A stretch of DNA of 64,000 nucleotides, taken from the NCBI RefSeq assembly GCF_014836535.1, contig NZ_JACSQP010000004.1, positions 1 to 64,000 of the forward strand, given 5' to 3'. This document shows, in pieces, positions 8,345 through 20,174 of the stretch (positions are counted from its first letter, which is position 1; each line of letters opens with the position of its first letter). The translations under genes were made by a program, and so were the position numbers. The DNA is from Microbacterium pullorum (GTDB lineage: Bacteria; Actinomycetota; Actinomycetes; Actinomycetales; Microbacteriaceae). The notes below the pieces were generated by a model. It worked only from the letters and a program-made list of their open reading frames with translations. It did not search any database and had not been told where the DNA came from.

Positions 8345-9519
8345 GGCAGATCGCGGACATCGAGCGACAGATTCACCGTCATGTCGAAGAGCGGTGGGCG
8401 GAGGATGTCGCCGCGGAAGTGACAGGCGAGAAGACGTGGTGGCCGCGTCAATACGCGCTTGGCCGCCCTGATGCCGCGACGGTTGCCGACGGATACGACG
8501 ACCTCATCGACTTGGTTGACCGGTGGCGGACGTGGGCTTCCACGCACGGGGCGGCGGTCGTCGAAAGCAACATACGGATAGAGGGGGTCACCTATCCGAT
8601 CCTCTCGCACGTCCTCGTCCCGAGCTTGGACGTGGCGGCAAGGGTCGCGGGGGCGCGCTGGGCGCCTCGGTTGAGGCACGCGCGTGAGTACTGCTCGCTT
8701 ATCGACACGCGGTTCCCGTACCGCCGGAACGTGATCAGCAAAATCGTCAGGGCGGTAGTGGACTGGGCGCCTGTTGATGTCGACTTGCTCGTCCGGGCCG
8801 CTTCCTGGTTCGAGGAGAGCCCGATCTCGGGCCTCAGTCCGCGGCAGGTGCCACTTGAGGGATTCCACACGAAGTGGCTTGAGTCGCGACGAGCGGTGGT
8901 CGCCCGTCTGGCCGGTCTCGACGATTTGGGGCTCCTACCCCCGCATCCTGCACGCATCCATTTCACGTACCTGGACCCGCAGCACATTGAGGCGGGAGGC
9001 CGCAAGCACGACTCAGCGACTGTTGGGGACGCATTCACCCCGGCGTACCCGCCGCACCTCGTCGTCATTTGCGAGAATAAGGACACCGCTATCTACTTTC
9101 CGGAGATGCCGGACGCAATCGCTGTCGAAGGGGCGGGATCGGGCGCCGCAGCGTTCGCTGCCTTCAGTTGGCTTCGCGACGCACCCCTCGTCGTGTACTG
9201 GGGTGACATGGACGCTGACGGACTTCGCATCCTCGCCCAGTTTCGGACCGCCGGCATTTCCGCCGAGTCGCTCTTCATGGACGTTCCGACCTACGAGCGG
9301 TGGGAAGCGTTCGGAACAAACACCGACAAGCGCGGGGATGCGATCTCGGCGGATGGTCGCCCGGCGCCTGCGCATCTGGAACACCATGAGCGCGCGCTTT
9401 ACGAGTTGCTCAATGACTCCACGTCGGCCAGATGCCGACGGGTGGAGCAGGAGCGGATTCCGCTGGCGGACGCTCACGCCGCAATTCGCCAGATGCAGGC
9501 GGCGGCTGCCACGCCGTGA
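8341..9519 (+). CDS. jetD: Wadjet nuclease JetD (DUF3322/DUF2220, Toprim)
   Basis: This 392-residue protein starts at a GTG that overlaps the jetC stop (GTGA). Residues 1-190 resemble DUF3322 and residues 200-392 resemble DUF2220, a TopoVI-A-like Toprim domain. The metal-binding set is visible: E245 in CENKDT and the acidic triad D289, D291, D293 in YWGDMDADG, plus acidic residues in RVEQERI near the C-terminus. JetD is the nuclease that cuts circular DNA after JetABC-driven extrusion. With the catalytic residues present and the operon complete, the system is predicted functional. Confidence 0.94.
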   Translation: MRQIADIERQIHRHVEERWAEDVAAEVTGEKTWWPRQYALGRPDAATVADGYDDLIDLVDRWRTWASTHGAAVVESNIRIEGVTYPILSHVLVPSLDVAARVAGARWAPRLRHAREYCSLIDTRFPYRRNVISKIVRAVVDWAPVDVDLLVRAASWFEESPISGLSPRQVPLEGFHTKWLESRRAVVARLAGLDDLGLLPPHPARIHFTYLDPQHIEAGGRKHDSATVGDAFTPAYPPHLVVICENKDTAIYFPEMPDAIAVEGAGSGAAAFAAFSWLRDAPLVVYWGDMDADGLRILAQFRTAGISAESLFMDVPTYERWEAFGTNTDKRGDAISADGRPAPAHLEHHERALYELLNDSTSARCRRVEQERIPLADAHAAIRQMQAAAATP

Positions 9520-9627
9520 CGTGTTCATCGAGGTGCCCGGCCCTCACCCAGGTTTCGCCGCGAGTGTCATGCTTCGCTGGTTGCCGCCTCCCGCAGGAGC
9601 GCGGCTGGAGGGCCTAGAAAGGCGGTC

Positions 9628-10380
9628 TCAGTCTTCGGGCTCACGTGTGATCGGCTCGACCGGGGCGCCGCCATCCCAGACGCTGTTGTAATGAGTGCGG
9701 AGAGCGGAAGTAGGGTCCTCCCCGATGCGGGTGACGACGGTGAGCTGGGTACCGCCGAGCGACGTCCCGAGGATGAGTGCCTCGCCGCCGCGAGCGGGGA
9801 GGATCAGCCGGTCATGCAGCTCACGCGAGCCGGCTGACGCGAAGCGAAGCTGAGTCTCGGGGTGAGCGCCCAGGGCGATCTTCAGCTTCTGAGCTCGATC
9901 GCTCTTGGTCATGCCGTTGATGCGGGTGTCGCGGGTGAGGATTCGCCTCACGTTAGATAGGCGTAGGAGGGCGGCGAGGTCGGAAGGGTGCAGGTACGGG
10001 TCGATCACGAGCGCGTCCGCGACGTCGTCGATTCTCGCGAGTAGCTCTGCGTAGACGAAGGGGTCGGTCATTCGACCTACGACTTCGATCGGTTGCGTTC
10101 TGCCAGTTGACGACGAGTCGGCCATTGCTGCTCGAAGGATCGCTGTTCCCGCGGACGTGAGCGTGAGTCGACGACCCGAGTACGTCAGCAGGCGCGCATC
10201 GATGAGGTAGTCGACGGTTCGCGGGTAGAGGCCGTCCGTGTAGGGGTCGAAGTCGAAGAGATTCGTCCGCGCCTCGATGAAGGCGTTCACGTCCGATTTC
10301 GTCGGGTGGGTACCCTGAGCGTTAAGCGTCTCCACAAACAGAAGCGCGCGCAGCGCTTTGGGTCCCAATAGCTGCGTCAT
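9628..10380 (-). CDS. Winged-helix protein with phospholipase D-like C-terminal domain
   Basis: About 250 residues; ATG at 10380 is preferred, and a GTG two codons upstream is also possible. Residues 1-95 look like a winged helix (LGPKALRALLFVETLNAQGT; YLIDARLLTYSGRRLTLTSAG). The C-terminal half has PLD-like features: VIDPYLHPSDLAALL near 127-141, and RELHDRLIL followed by GGEALILGTSLGG near 188-212. The lysine of a classical HKD motif is absent. PLD-like domains of this style occur in several defence proteins. It lies convergent to jetD and divergent from the PIN gene; a defence role is inference. Confidence 0.6.
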   Translation of the reverse strand: MTQLLGPKALRALLFVETLNAQGTHPTKSDVNAFIEARTNLFDFDPYTDGLYPRTVDYLIDARLLTYSGRRLTLTSAGTAILRAAMADSSSTGRTQPIEVVGRMTDPFVYAELLARIDDVADALVIDPYLHPSDLAALLRLSNVRRILTRDTRINGMTKSDRAQKLKIALGAHPETQLRFASAGSRELHDRLILPARGGEALILGTSLGGTQLTVVTRIGEDPTSALRTHYNSVWDGGAPVEPITREPED

Positions 10381-10554
10381 GCGCACGATCCTGCCATCTG
10401 CCCGCCCGTGGGAGCGGTCGAGCGATCCGGTGGGATGCCGAGAACCACCTCGAAAGGCTCACGAGACGCGGCATAGCCACTGACGAGGACACCCGCGTGT
10501 GCGGACTCGCGTCGCGCGACCGCGGGCCTCGGTCCGTCGGAGGGCTGCGCCAGA

Positions 10555-10560
10555 TACGGT
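10555..10560 (+). promoter_or_regulatory. Predicted -10 box, leaderless start of the PIN gene
   Basis: TACGGT ends six bases before the GTG at 10567, the actinobacterial leaderless spacing. No ribosome binding site is seen upstream of that GTG. Confidence 0.45.
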
Positions 10561-10566
10561 CGAGCT

Positions 10567-11595
10567 GTGTTCTTGCTACTTGACGCCAACATCATCGTCG
10601 CCAATCCGCTGCTTCGGGGACGGCAGTGGGATGCGGTGGCAGATGCGGTCGCTTCCGAAGCACTCGATCTGTATGTGCCAGAGCTCGCCATAGATGAAGC
10701 CGTGGCACGCTACCGCGATGGCGCGGCTTCGCGCGAACGCGAGGCGAAGAAGGCCCTCAAGAATTGGCCGCCGCGATCGCGTGAACTGATCCAACAAGCC
10801 ATTGACGCTTCCGACACATTTGCCGCCGAGTACGCGAGTCTTCTTCGGTCTCGACTAGAGCAGATGGGTGCGGAGATTGTCGACTACCCGGAGGTAGAGC
10901 ATCGTGAGATCGCACGGCGGGCAATCTCACGAGCTGCACCATTTGACAGCGAAGGCAACGGATACCGGGACGCGCTTCACTGGCACGTCTTCGTAGATCT
11001 GCTCCTCACGTGCGAACCAGAAGATCCGTACGCATTTCTCTTGTCCGCCGACAAACGCGCGTTTGGGCCATCGCGACACCGCGAGCTCTTAGCGGAGGTC
11101 GAAGAACTCGGCGTGGAATGGGACGTTCAGATCCTGGCGAGCATCTCGGAGTTCGTTGTCCCGGGCCAGTTCCTCGATGAGGAGGGCGAACTTGAGTACG
11201 AGCAAGAGCTTCAGCTTCGCGACGCTATTCAGGATGCCGTGTTGGCGGGCGGGACGCCCAAGGATTTCACCCAGACGCTGGCGGCGAAGACAGACTTCGA
11301 CGCGGCGGACATACTCGAGATCTTGATGCTCGACATTCGCGTGGAGCGCGTACAGGTCGAGCGAAAGTCACGCGATCTTTGGATCAATTACACCGCGCAG
11401 GCAACGTGTCTAGTCAAACTAGAGAGCATTGAGATCCTGGACGAGGACGCTGGCGATTACGCCACCCATCGAGACACCGCTGTATGGGTCCTTGATCTCA
11501 GCGGCAATGCGTATTCATCCGGTAACCGCATTGACGATGTCGCATCCTTGCGCCTCGACGCCGTTGACGGGGAAACGCAGTCGGCTGGCAGATAG
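10567..11595 (+). CDS. PIN-domain (DUF4935-like) putative nuclease
   Basis: This 342-residue protein has an N-terminal PIN fold: D6 in LLLDANII, E44 in AIDEAVARY, D135 in YRDALHW and D162 in LLSADKRAF form the expected acidic metal-binding set for an RNase. Residues 1-180 are the PIN domain. Residues 190-342 are an acidic C-terminal domain with no fold I recognise (starting near ISEFVVPGQFLDEEGELEYEQ). No small antitoxin gene is adjacent, so it is unlike a VapC/VapB pair. It is divergent from the PLD-like gene, with 186 bp between their starts, in a defence island. An RNase effector role is inferred. Confidence 0.75.
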   Translation: MFLLLDANIIVANPLLRGRQWDAVADAVASEALDLYVPELAIDEAVARYRDGAASREREAKKALKNWPPRSRELIQQAIDASDTFAAEYASLLRSRLEQMGAEIVDYPEVEHREIARRAISRAAPFDSEGNGYRDALHWHVFVDLLLTCEPEDPYAFLLSADKRAFGPSRHRELLAEVEELGVEWDVQILASISEFVVPGQFLDEEGELEYEQELQLRDAIQDAVLAGGTPKDFTQTLAAKTDFDAADILEILMLDIRVERVQVERKSRDLWINYTAQATCLVKLESIEILDEDAGDYATHRDTAVWVLDLSGNAYSSGNRIDDVASLRLDAVDGETQSAGR

Positions 11596-11740
11596 ACGAT
11601 TCGTACCTCGCTCGAGTCAGGCGTTCGCATCCAGCCCGTATCCAGTTTCGGCGCCAGGAGCCGGGCCTGACCAGAACGCGGCCATGCCCCTTTCTCGTTG
11701 CAGGTTCGTTGACCACGCGAGGCACGCCATCATGTAATTC

Positions 11741-13126
11741 ATGGGCACACGCCGCGTCTTCGAGATCGCCAACGAGCTCGGCGTTGATGTCCGCACCGTG
11801 ATTGACGCGCTGCTGAGCTTGAGTGAACCGGCACTCCGCCCCGAGGCGGAGCTCAGTGACGCGCTTGCTCGCAAGTTGCGCGTGTATTTGAACGGGGGCC
11901 GGGCTCTGGCGGAGGAAGGTCGCCGCGTGGAGCCGAAGCGACGCCAGTCGAAGTTCGCGAAAGGTATTCGCGAACAGCACGACGACGCGATCCGTCGCAT
12001 TATCCCGACGATGGCAGCGCGGCTAAGGGATTGTGCTCAACTGCCGGATGGCGACACCGTTATCGTCGCATTTCACAGCCGCGACACGGCCACGCGGTAC
12101 GGGTTCTGCACAGTGTCGGGGGAACCGCTTCCGTCCACCGTCCTCGACGTTGCGGATGCGCGTGCGCTGCTGGCGCCGCTGCGGGACGTCGACCGTGACT
12201 ACGTCGCCCGTGGGTGGACGCCACCTAACCTGTACATCGCTTTCGACCTTGCTAATCAACATGTCTGGCTGGGGAGGTCCCTCAAAACGATCGGCCACCC
12301 CGGCGAACGTCTCGCCGCTGACTCCCTGTTACGTGTGCCGCCCCCTACAGCTGGTGAACCGCCCCGCCTCAACCCGCGGGCGCAGCTCTTCACTGCCGCA
12401 AAGGTACCGGCGGTCGTCGCGGCTATCGGTGATGCGTCGGATCATCCCGAGGAGTCATTTCTTCTACACGAGGATTTTTTGCACCTCGCCGTCGACAGCC
12501 TTGTAGACGCAGAGGTTCTCGACCCGCTGCCAGTCCACATCAACGCGATCTGGTTTTTCGCGCGGCCGATCGTCATGCAACGAGCAGGCGACAGCGACCG
12601 CCATGTGCGCGCGGTCTGGTACCGGCAGGGCAGTTCGATGTGGCGCATACGCACCTACGTCGCTGGCGTCGCAGGGTCCGGCGTCGTCAATGTCAAGCAG
12701 GTCGGGCCACAACTGGCAGGCCGCGTGCCGTTCGTCCCCGTCTGGGATGACAGCCGGCCGGAGCAGAAGCTGCTCGCGGCGGTGTGGGCGTTGATCGCCC
12801 AAGGTGGCATCACCGAATCGGAGCATGTCACGGGCGGCGTCGTTGCCGGCGGCGAGCCGCAGGGTGAGCTCACGATTGTGCGCGTGCAAGCGGGCAGTCA
12901 TCACGCATCCGTCTACCGGGGAGGGATCGACGGTGAGCCTCCCGATCGCGCAGCCTGGTCCGTGCGTGGCCACTGGCGGAGACAGCCTTACCCCTCGCTC
13001 GGGCTTGGGGACGACGGCCGCGTCCGCACCCGGCTGAGATGGATAGCGTCGTATACAAAGGGTTCTCACGGATCGCCGATGGAACCTAAGGTGATCGCGG
13101 TCAACTCGCGGGCCGAATGGACGTGA
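11741..13126 (+). CDS. IF2 N-terminal-domain fusion protein of unknown function
   Basis: This 461-residue protein has residues 1-50 closely resembling the IF2_N module (RRVFEIANELGVDVRTVIDA), a small nucleic-acid-associated fold normally found on translation initiation factor IF-2. The rest is not IF-2: there is no GTPase motif. A linker (KRRQSKFAKGIREQHDD) leads to a mixed body, and the C-terminus carries VRGHWRRQPYPSLG, a tail motif I associate with uncharacterised actinobacterial proteins. No catalytic residues can be named. It lies at the right edge of the defence island on the same strand as the PIN gene, 145 bp downstream. Confidence 0.65.
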   Translation: MGTRRVFEIANELGVDVRTVIDALLSLSEPALRPEAELSDALARKLRVYLNGGRALAEEGRRVEPKRRQSKFAKGIREQHDDAIRRIIPTMAARLRDCAQLPDGDTVIVAFHSRDTATRYGFCTVSGEPLPSTVLDVADARALLAPLRDVDRDYVARGWTPPNLYIAFDLANQHVWLGRSLKTIGHPGERLAADSLLRVPPPTAGEPPRLNPRAQLFTAAKVPAVVAAIGDASDHPEESFLLHEDFLHLAVDSLVDAEVLDPLPVHINAIWFFARPIVMQRAGDSDRHVRAVWYRQGSSMWRIRTYVAGVAGSGVVNVKQVGPQLAGRVPFVPVWDDSRPEQKLLAAVWALIAQGGITESEHVTGGVVAGGEPQGELTIVRVQAGSHHASVYRGGIDGEPPDRAAWSVRGHWRRQPYPSLGLGDDGRVRTRLRWIASYTKGSHGSPMEPKVIAVNSRAEWT

Positions 13127-13179
13127 TGATCAATGCGGAAAGTTCGACCGCTCCTAAGCGCCGACAGATCTACCGTTTA

Positions 13180-13235
13180 ACAACGGGCTGGAGGAATCCG
13201 CCACTTCGCGTGGAATCCTCGTCCCCTAGTCGTTG
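13180..13235 (+). repeat. Nested imperfect stem-loop in an intergenic region
   Basis: ACAACG near 13180 and CGTTGT at 13230-13235 enclose an inner stem of GAGGAATCC (13192-13200) against GGAATCCTC (8 of 9 when inverted), with CCAC/GTGG near the loop. It lies between the island and the core chromosome. It could be a terminator-like or RNA structure; no T-run follows. Confidence 0.35.
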
Positions 13236-13312
13236 TCAAATCCCGTGGAATCGCGGCATCCTTCGCCATTTCAGGCGGGAACCTACACGGCGGAGGCTAT
13301 GGCATGGCGACG

Positions 13313-13328
13313 CTCTCACGCGTGAGAG
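13313..13328. promoter_or_regulatory. Perfect 16-bp palindrome, candidate operator
   Basis: CTCTCACGCGTGAGAG is perfectly palindromic and ends 9 bases before the ATG of the phosphatase gene at 13338. This suits a dimeric repressor site. No cognate regulator is adjacent. Confidence 0.4.
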
Positions 13329-13337
13329 GCTGACCGC

Positions 13338-14075
13338 ATGAGTACGGCTCTCTCGGTGGACGGGCTTGCAAACGCACGCGACCTCGGCGGCATGGAACGG
13401 AAGAATGGTTCGCTGACTCCGGCGGGCGTATTCGTGCGGGCCGAGGTGCTGGATCGTCTGGACGAGTCGGGGTGGGCGGCACTTCGTGATCACGGGGTGC
13501 GTACCGTCATCGACCTGCGGCGGCCGGAGGAGGCCACAAGCGCAGTGCCCGATGACATGCTCCTGATGTGCGTCGATCTCGACGGCGATGAACGCGAGTT
13601 CTGGGCGCCGTTCGAGGCGGACGGGCGGTGGGGGACGCCGCTCTATTACGCTGCTCACCTGCAGCAGCTGCCGCACCAGCTTGCGCAGGTGATCGAGGCG
13701 ATCTCGTCAGCTCCGAAGGGCGCCGTCCTGTTCCACTGCGGAGCCGGCTGGGACCGCACAGGGCTCGTCGCCGCACTTCTCCTCAAAGCCATCGGCGCCA
13801 GCGAGGATGCCGCGGTGGCCGACTACCTCGTCTCGTTCGCGAACGCGGATGCAATGGCGGCGCTTCATGGGCGGTCGTTCGAGGTCGAGGAGCGGCTCGG
13901 GGTGCTCGCTGCGTTCGGTCATACGCCGGACTCGGCGTTTCGCGAGATGTATCGACAGCTCGATGTCGACGAGTGGTTCCGTCACGCAGGAATCGACGAA
14001 GACACTGCCCGCTCGATCGTCACCTGGCGCGGACATGTCGACTCGAGCCCGGGTGGATCCTGGCAGGACAATTAG
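13338..14075 (+). CDS. Tyrosine-protein phosphatase (Y_phosphatase3/PtpB-like)
   Basis: This 245-residue cytoplasmic protein carries the P-loop HCGAGWDRTG (C134 nucleophile, R140 phosphate-binding). The N-terminal NARDLGG motif (residues 12-18) and VRTVIDLRRPEE (54-65) are typical of the bacterial PtpB/DSP-like family, which removes phosphate from phosphotyrosine or phosphoinositide-type substrates. Length is normal for the family. It marks the return to ordinary chromosome after the defence island. It is a lone gene followed by a convergent CPBP protease. The substrate is unknown. Confidence 0.85.
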   Translation: MSTALSVDGLANARDLGGMERKNGSLTPAGVFVRAEVLDRLDESGWAALRDHGVRTVIDLRRPEEATSAVPDDMLLMCVDLDGDEREFWAPFEADGRWGTPLYYAAHLQQLPHQLAQVIEAISSAPKGAVLFHCGAGWDRTGLVAALLLKAIGASEDAAVADYLVSFANADAMAALHGRSFEVEERLGVLAAFGHTPDSAFREMYRQLDVDEWFRHAGIDEDTARSIVTWRGHVDSSPGGSWQDN

Positions 14076-14136
14076 CGCTCGCTTCAGCGGAGAACGCAAG
14101 CGGTAGGTGGACAACTCTGGCCGCTCCCTACACCGG

Positions 14137-14913
14137 TTATGGCGTGCGTACCGTCTCGGCGACGGAGCGTTCGGGGTCGGCGCTCGTCGGGACGGCGGGG
14201 CCAGCTTTGGCGAGGCGGTTTCGGAGGAACAGGATGTACGGGATCATCACGACGGCGACGATCCCGATCGTGATGCTGTCACCCAGCACGGAATGCGCGG
14301 TGAGCGCGCCGCTCAGGTTGAACAGCACGTGGAACACGACGCCGGGCAGGATGCTGCCCGTGAGCACGACGCAGTAGGCGAGCGCGATTCCGATGAGGAC
14401 GGCACCGACGAGCTGCAGGGCCTGGTCGGGGATCGAGTATCCACGCAGGAGGTTTACGAGGTGGCCGAAGCCGAACGTGACTCCTGAGATGATGATCGCC
14501 CGTGTCACGCCGCCTCGGGTGCGCAGCGCCTGGAGCAGGAATCCTCGGAAGAGGAGTTCCTCGATGAATCCGACCGCCACCACGAGCAGCACCACGGACA
14601 CCACCGTCTGCCAGTCCAGGTCGCTCGCGAAGCCCGTGAAGTACTGCACGAACGCGATCGCGAAGAGGGGAACGTAGAAGAGCGTCCGCGGAAGGGTTCC
14701 CGACATCACGCGACGAACCCCGTAGAACGCGAGCCGGCGACCGACTCGCAGATACACCAGAAGTACGACGGAGAGCACCATCAGTACGACACTCGTCATC
14801 GCGGGAAAAGCGATCACTTCGCCGACGTAGTCGCCGATGTTGACCGACACGATGTAAATCACGACCCAGATCAGCGCGTGCCAGATGGGCTTGGTGTCCT
14901 GAAGCGTGCGCAT
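14137..14913 (-). CDS. CPBP family intramembrane metalloprotease
   Basis: About 258 residues, start at ATG 14913, chosen because GAGGAG lies just upstream; a longer in-frame start at 14928 lacks this. It has eight or so hydrophobic segments and the CPBP (CAAX protease/bacteriocin-processing, Abi) motifs: GFIEELLFRGF with the EExxxR pattern and FGFGHLVNLL supplying a metal-binding histidine. Members process membrane proteins or peptides in the plane of the membrane; the substrate here is unknown. It ends convergently with the phosphatase gene. Confidence 0.85.
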   Translation of the reverse strand: MRTLQDTKPIWHALIWVVIYIVSVNIGDYVGEVIAFPAMTSVVLMVLSVVLLVYLRVGRRLAFYGVRRVMSGTLPRTLFYVPLFAIAFVQYFTGFASDLDWQTVVSVVLLVVAVGFIEELLFRGFLLQALRTRGGVTRAIIISGVTFGFGHLVNLLRGYSIPDQALQLVGAVLIGIALAYCVVLTGSILPGVVFHVLFNLSGALTAHSVLGDSITIGIVAVVMIPYILFLRNRLAKAGPAVPTSADPERSVAETVRTP

Positions 14914-15236
14914 GAGACTCCTCTGCAAGGTGACGCGCCGATGCGCTCACGTGGCGGCCGCTGAACCGCGCCCGCATCCACCAGCCTCCCGCTCAGCGAG
15001 GGCACGCTCAGAGGCGAAGGTCCCGTTCTGTTGGTGGACCCACCCGAACCACGTCCCGACCATCGTCGGACGCCTTCGGCAATGACATGCATCCTTCCGA
15101 CTCAAGAGGATGCGGCGTCAAAACCGAGACGATTCACGACCACCCGACCACTTCATCGGCGTTACCGCAAGTGGGTTGAGGGGCGTCCGAGGTGGTGGTG
15201 TGATCGGTACACAACCCAACCGGATAGGAGTCGATC
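14914..15236. other. Intergenic region without a recognised gene
   Basis: About 320 bases separate the divergent CPBP and DUF1269 genes. I see no convincing coding frame, tRNA or repeat. The only clear signal is AGGAG about 7 bases before the DUF1269 start. Confidence 0.6.
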
Positions 15237-15746
15237 ATGGCCAAGACTGACGGTGTCTTCCTTTTCATCGGCACGTACGCGAACGAAGCCGCAGCGCGAT
15301 CTGATTACGACGTGGTGAAGGAGTTGCACTCCGATGGCGCTGTCGGCTCGTACGACGCCGCCGTCATCACCAAGGACGACAAGGGCAAAGTGCATGTGAA
15401 CAAGGACGAGATGGCCACGCGCCACGGCGGGTGGGGTGGCGCCGCGGCCGGTGCGGTGATCGGGCTGCTCTTCCCCCCTGCTCTGGTGGGAACGGCGGTC
15501 CTCGGCGGTGCGGTCGGTGCGGTGATCGGGCACTTCTCCCGTGGTCTTTCTCGGGCTGATGTCAAGGAGCTCGGCGAGCTCATCGACACCGGCCAGGCCG
15601 CGCTCCTCATCGTTGGGGCAAGCACCCTGGAGGAAGCCATCAACAAGGCAGAGTTGAAGGCCGAGAAGCGCGTCGCGAAGCAGTTGGATGTGAGCACGTC
15701 GGATGTCGAGGCGGCGCTCAAGGAAGCTGCCGGCGAGGTCAGCTGA
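15237..15746 (+). CDS. DUF1269 family protein
   Basis: This 169-residue protein starts at ATG behind AGGAG. The N-terminal half is a ferredoxin-like part (GVFLFIGTYANEAAARSDYD). A glycine-rich hydrophobic hairpin spans residues 61-100 (GGWGGAAAGAVIGLLFPPAL), and a helical C-terminus follows (STLEEAINKAELKAEKRV). This is the DUF1269 pattern; members are membrane-associated, of unknown function, and often stress-linked. It stands alone and is followed by a good hairpin terminator. Confidence 0.8.
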   Translation: MAKTDGVFLFIGTYANEAAARSDYDVVKELHSDGAVGSYDAAVITKDDKGKVHVNKDEMATRHGGWGGAAAGAVIGLLFPPALVGTAVLGGAVGAVIGHFSRGLSRADVKELGELIDTGQAALLIVGASTLEEAINKAELKAEKRVAKQLDVSTSDVEAALKEAAGEVS

Positions 15747-15753
15747 CCCCCGT

Positions 15754-15786
15754 GCTGGGGAGCGAGGCGATGCCTCCCTCCCCAGC
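15754..15786 (+). terminator. Hairpin terminator after the DUF1269 gene
   Basis: GCTGGGGAG and GAGGC pair with GCCTC and CTCCCCAGC around a GAT loop, with one C:C mismatch. It begins 8 bases after the stop codon. No T-run follows, as is common in high-GC genomes. Confidence 0.6.
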
Positions 15787-15889
15787 CGGTGGCGAACACG
15801 TGAGCGTGCCGCCGCCCGCGCCCGTTCCAGGGCGGATGACGACCTTTATCGCCGGCCCATAGGGTGGTCGTCAGTAGGCGTTGAGGCCT

Positions 15890-19230
<3,341 letters not shown>

Positions 19231-19300
19231 GTCGTTCTTCCTCAGGAGAGACGGACGGCTGACGCGGAGGATCCTGACGCGCCGATGGGGTGCAGCGGAC

Positions 19301-20125
19301 TCAGACGAGTCGGCTGACGTGCATCGCGATGTAGACCTTCTCAGTCGAGGTCATCACGTGGGAATGGGTGTCGCGCACGTAAGCGGCGATCCTGTCGACG
19401 CCTGTGAACACGTGCGGGAGCTGGCGACGGAGGAGCCCGAGCAGCTCTTCATCGTCGCGATCGATGGCGGTATGCGACAGCACACGCTGTGCGAAGTAAC
19501 GGATGTGGGCAACGAAGCGCGTGTATGCGGGATCGTCGTCGCCGTACGAGATGCCGAACTGCAGCCGCACAATGTCGAGGACGTCCTGTGTCAATTGGGT
19601 CAGCGCTGCGGCCGACCCGTCGCCACCGCCGACCTCGGCGGTGATCAAGTGGAGGGCGATGTTGGCAGCCTCGGGCTGCGGCATCCGCACACCGGTCGCC
19701 CGCGCGATGAACTCGAGGGCCTCGGTCGCGACCGCATACTCCTTCGGGTAGAAGCGGCGTACCTCGCTCTCCAGTGCGCTGGCGAGATCAATGCGCTGCT
19801 GCACCCGCTGCACGGCGAAGGCCAAGTGGTCAGCGAGCGCGGGGTAGATGGAGTCGCTGAGCTTCTCGGTGAGCCGCTCGCGTGCGAACGAGACGATCTC
19901 ATCTGTTGCGCTGAGGATCTCGGCCGGTACGTCGGCGGCGACCTGCGCGAACTTCGTCCCCTGGGCGCTGTCATCGAGGCGGAACACCTTCTCGATGGCC
20001 GCGGGGTCGATCGTGTCACCAGGCTGGGACTGGAAGCCGATGCCCTTGCCGAGGACGATGACCTCGCGCATGCCGTCGTCGAGAGCATCGACGACACTGT
20101 TGTTCAAGACGCGGCGGATGATCAT
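19301..20125 (-). CDS. bglG: BglG/LicT family transcriptional antiterminator
   Basis: 274 residues from ATG 20125; the frame stays open upstream, but the family begins here (MIIRRVLNNSVV). Residues 1-55 are the CAT RNA-binding domain with VLGKGIGFQ. PRD1 (about 65-165) has H100 and H159, and PRD2 (about 172-274) has H207 and H269, the sites phosphorylated by PTS proteins. It binds the RAT RNA hairpin upstream and prevents termination when substrate is present. It is the first gene of the bgl operon, next to its own RAT site. Confidence 0.93.
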   Translation of the reverse strand: MIIRRVLNNSVVDALDDGMREVIVLGKGIGFQSQPGDTIDPAAIEKVFRLDDSAQGTKFAQVAADVPAEILSATDEIVSFARERLTEKLSDSIYPALADHLAFAVQRVQQRIDLASALESEVRRFYPKEYAVATEALEFIARATGVRMPQPEAANIALHLITAEVGGGDGSAAALTQLTQDVLDIVRLQFGISYGDDDPAYTRFVAHIRYFAQRVLSHTAIDRDDEELLGLLRRQLPHVFTGVDRIAAYVRDTHSHVMTSTEKVYIAMHVSRLV

Positions 20126-20174
20126 GGCAATACCTCTGTGACAGATTGTGGGTCGTCGACTCCGACTCACGCCC

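Noticed and set aside
10567..11595. VapBC-type toxin-antitoxin locus
   Set aside because: The PIN protein is 342 residues, far longer than VapC, and no small antitoxin gene precedes or overlaps it.
11733..11738. TGTAAT as a leaderless -10 box for the IF2_N-fusion gene
   Set aside because: It ends only two bases before the ATG, too close for transcription to start at or before that codon.
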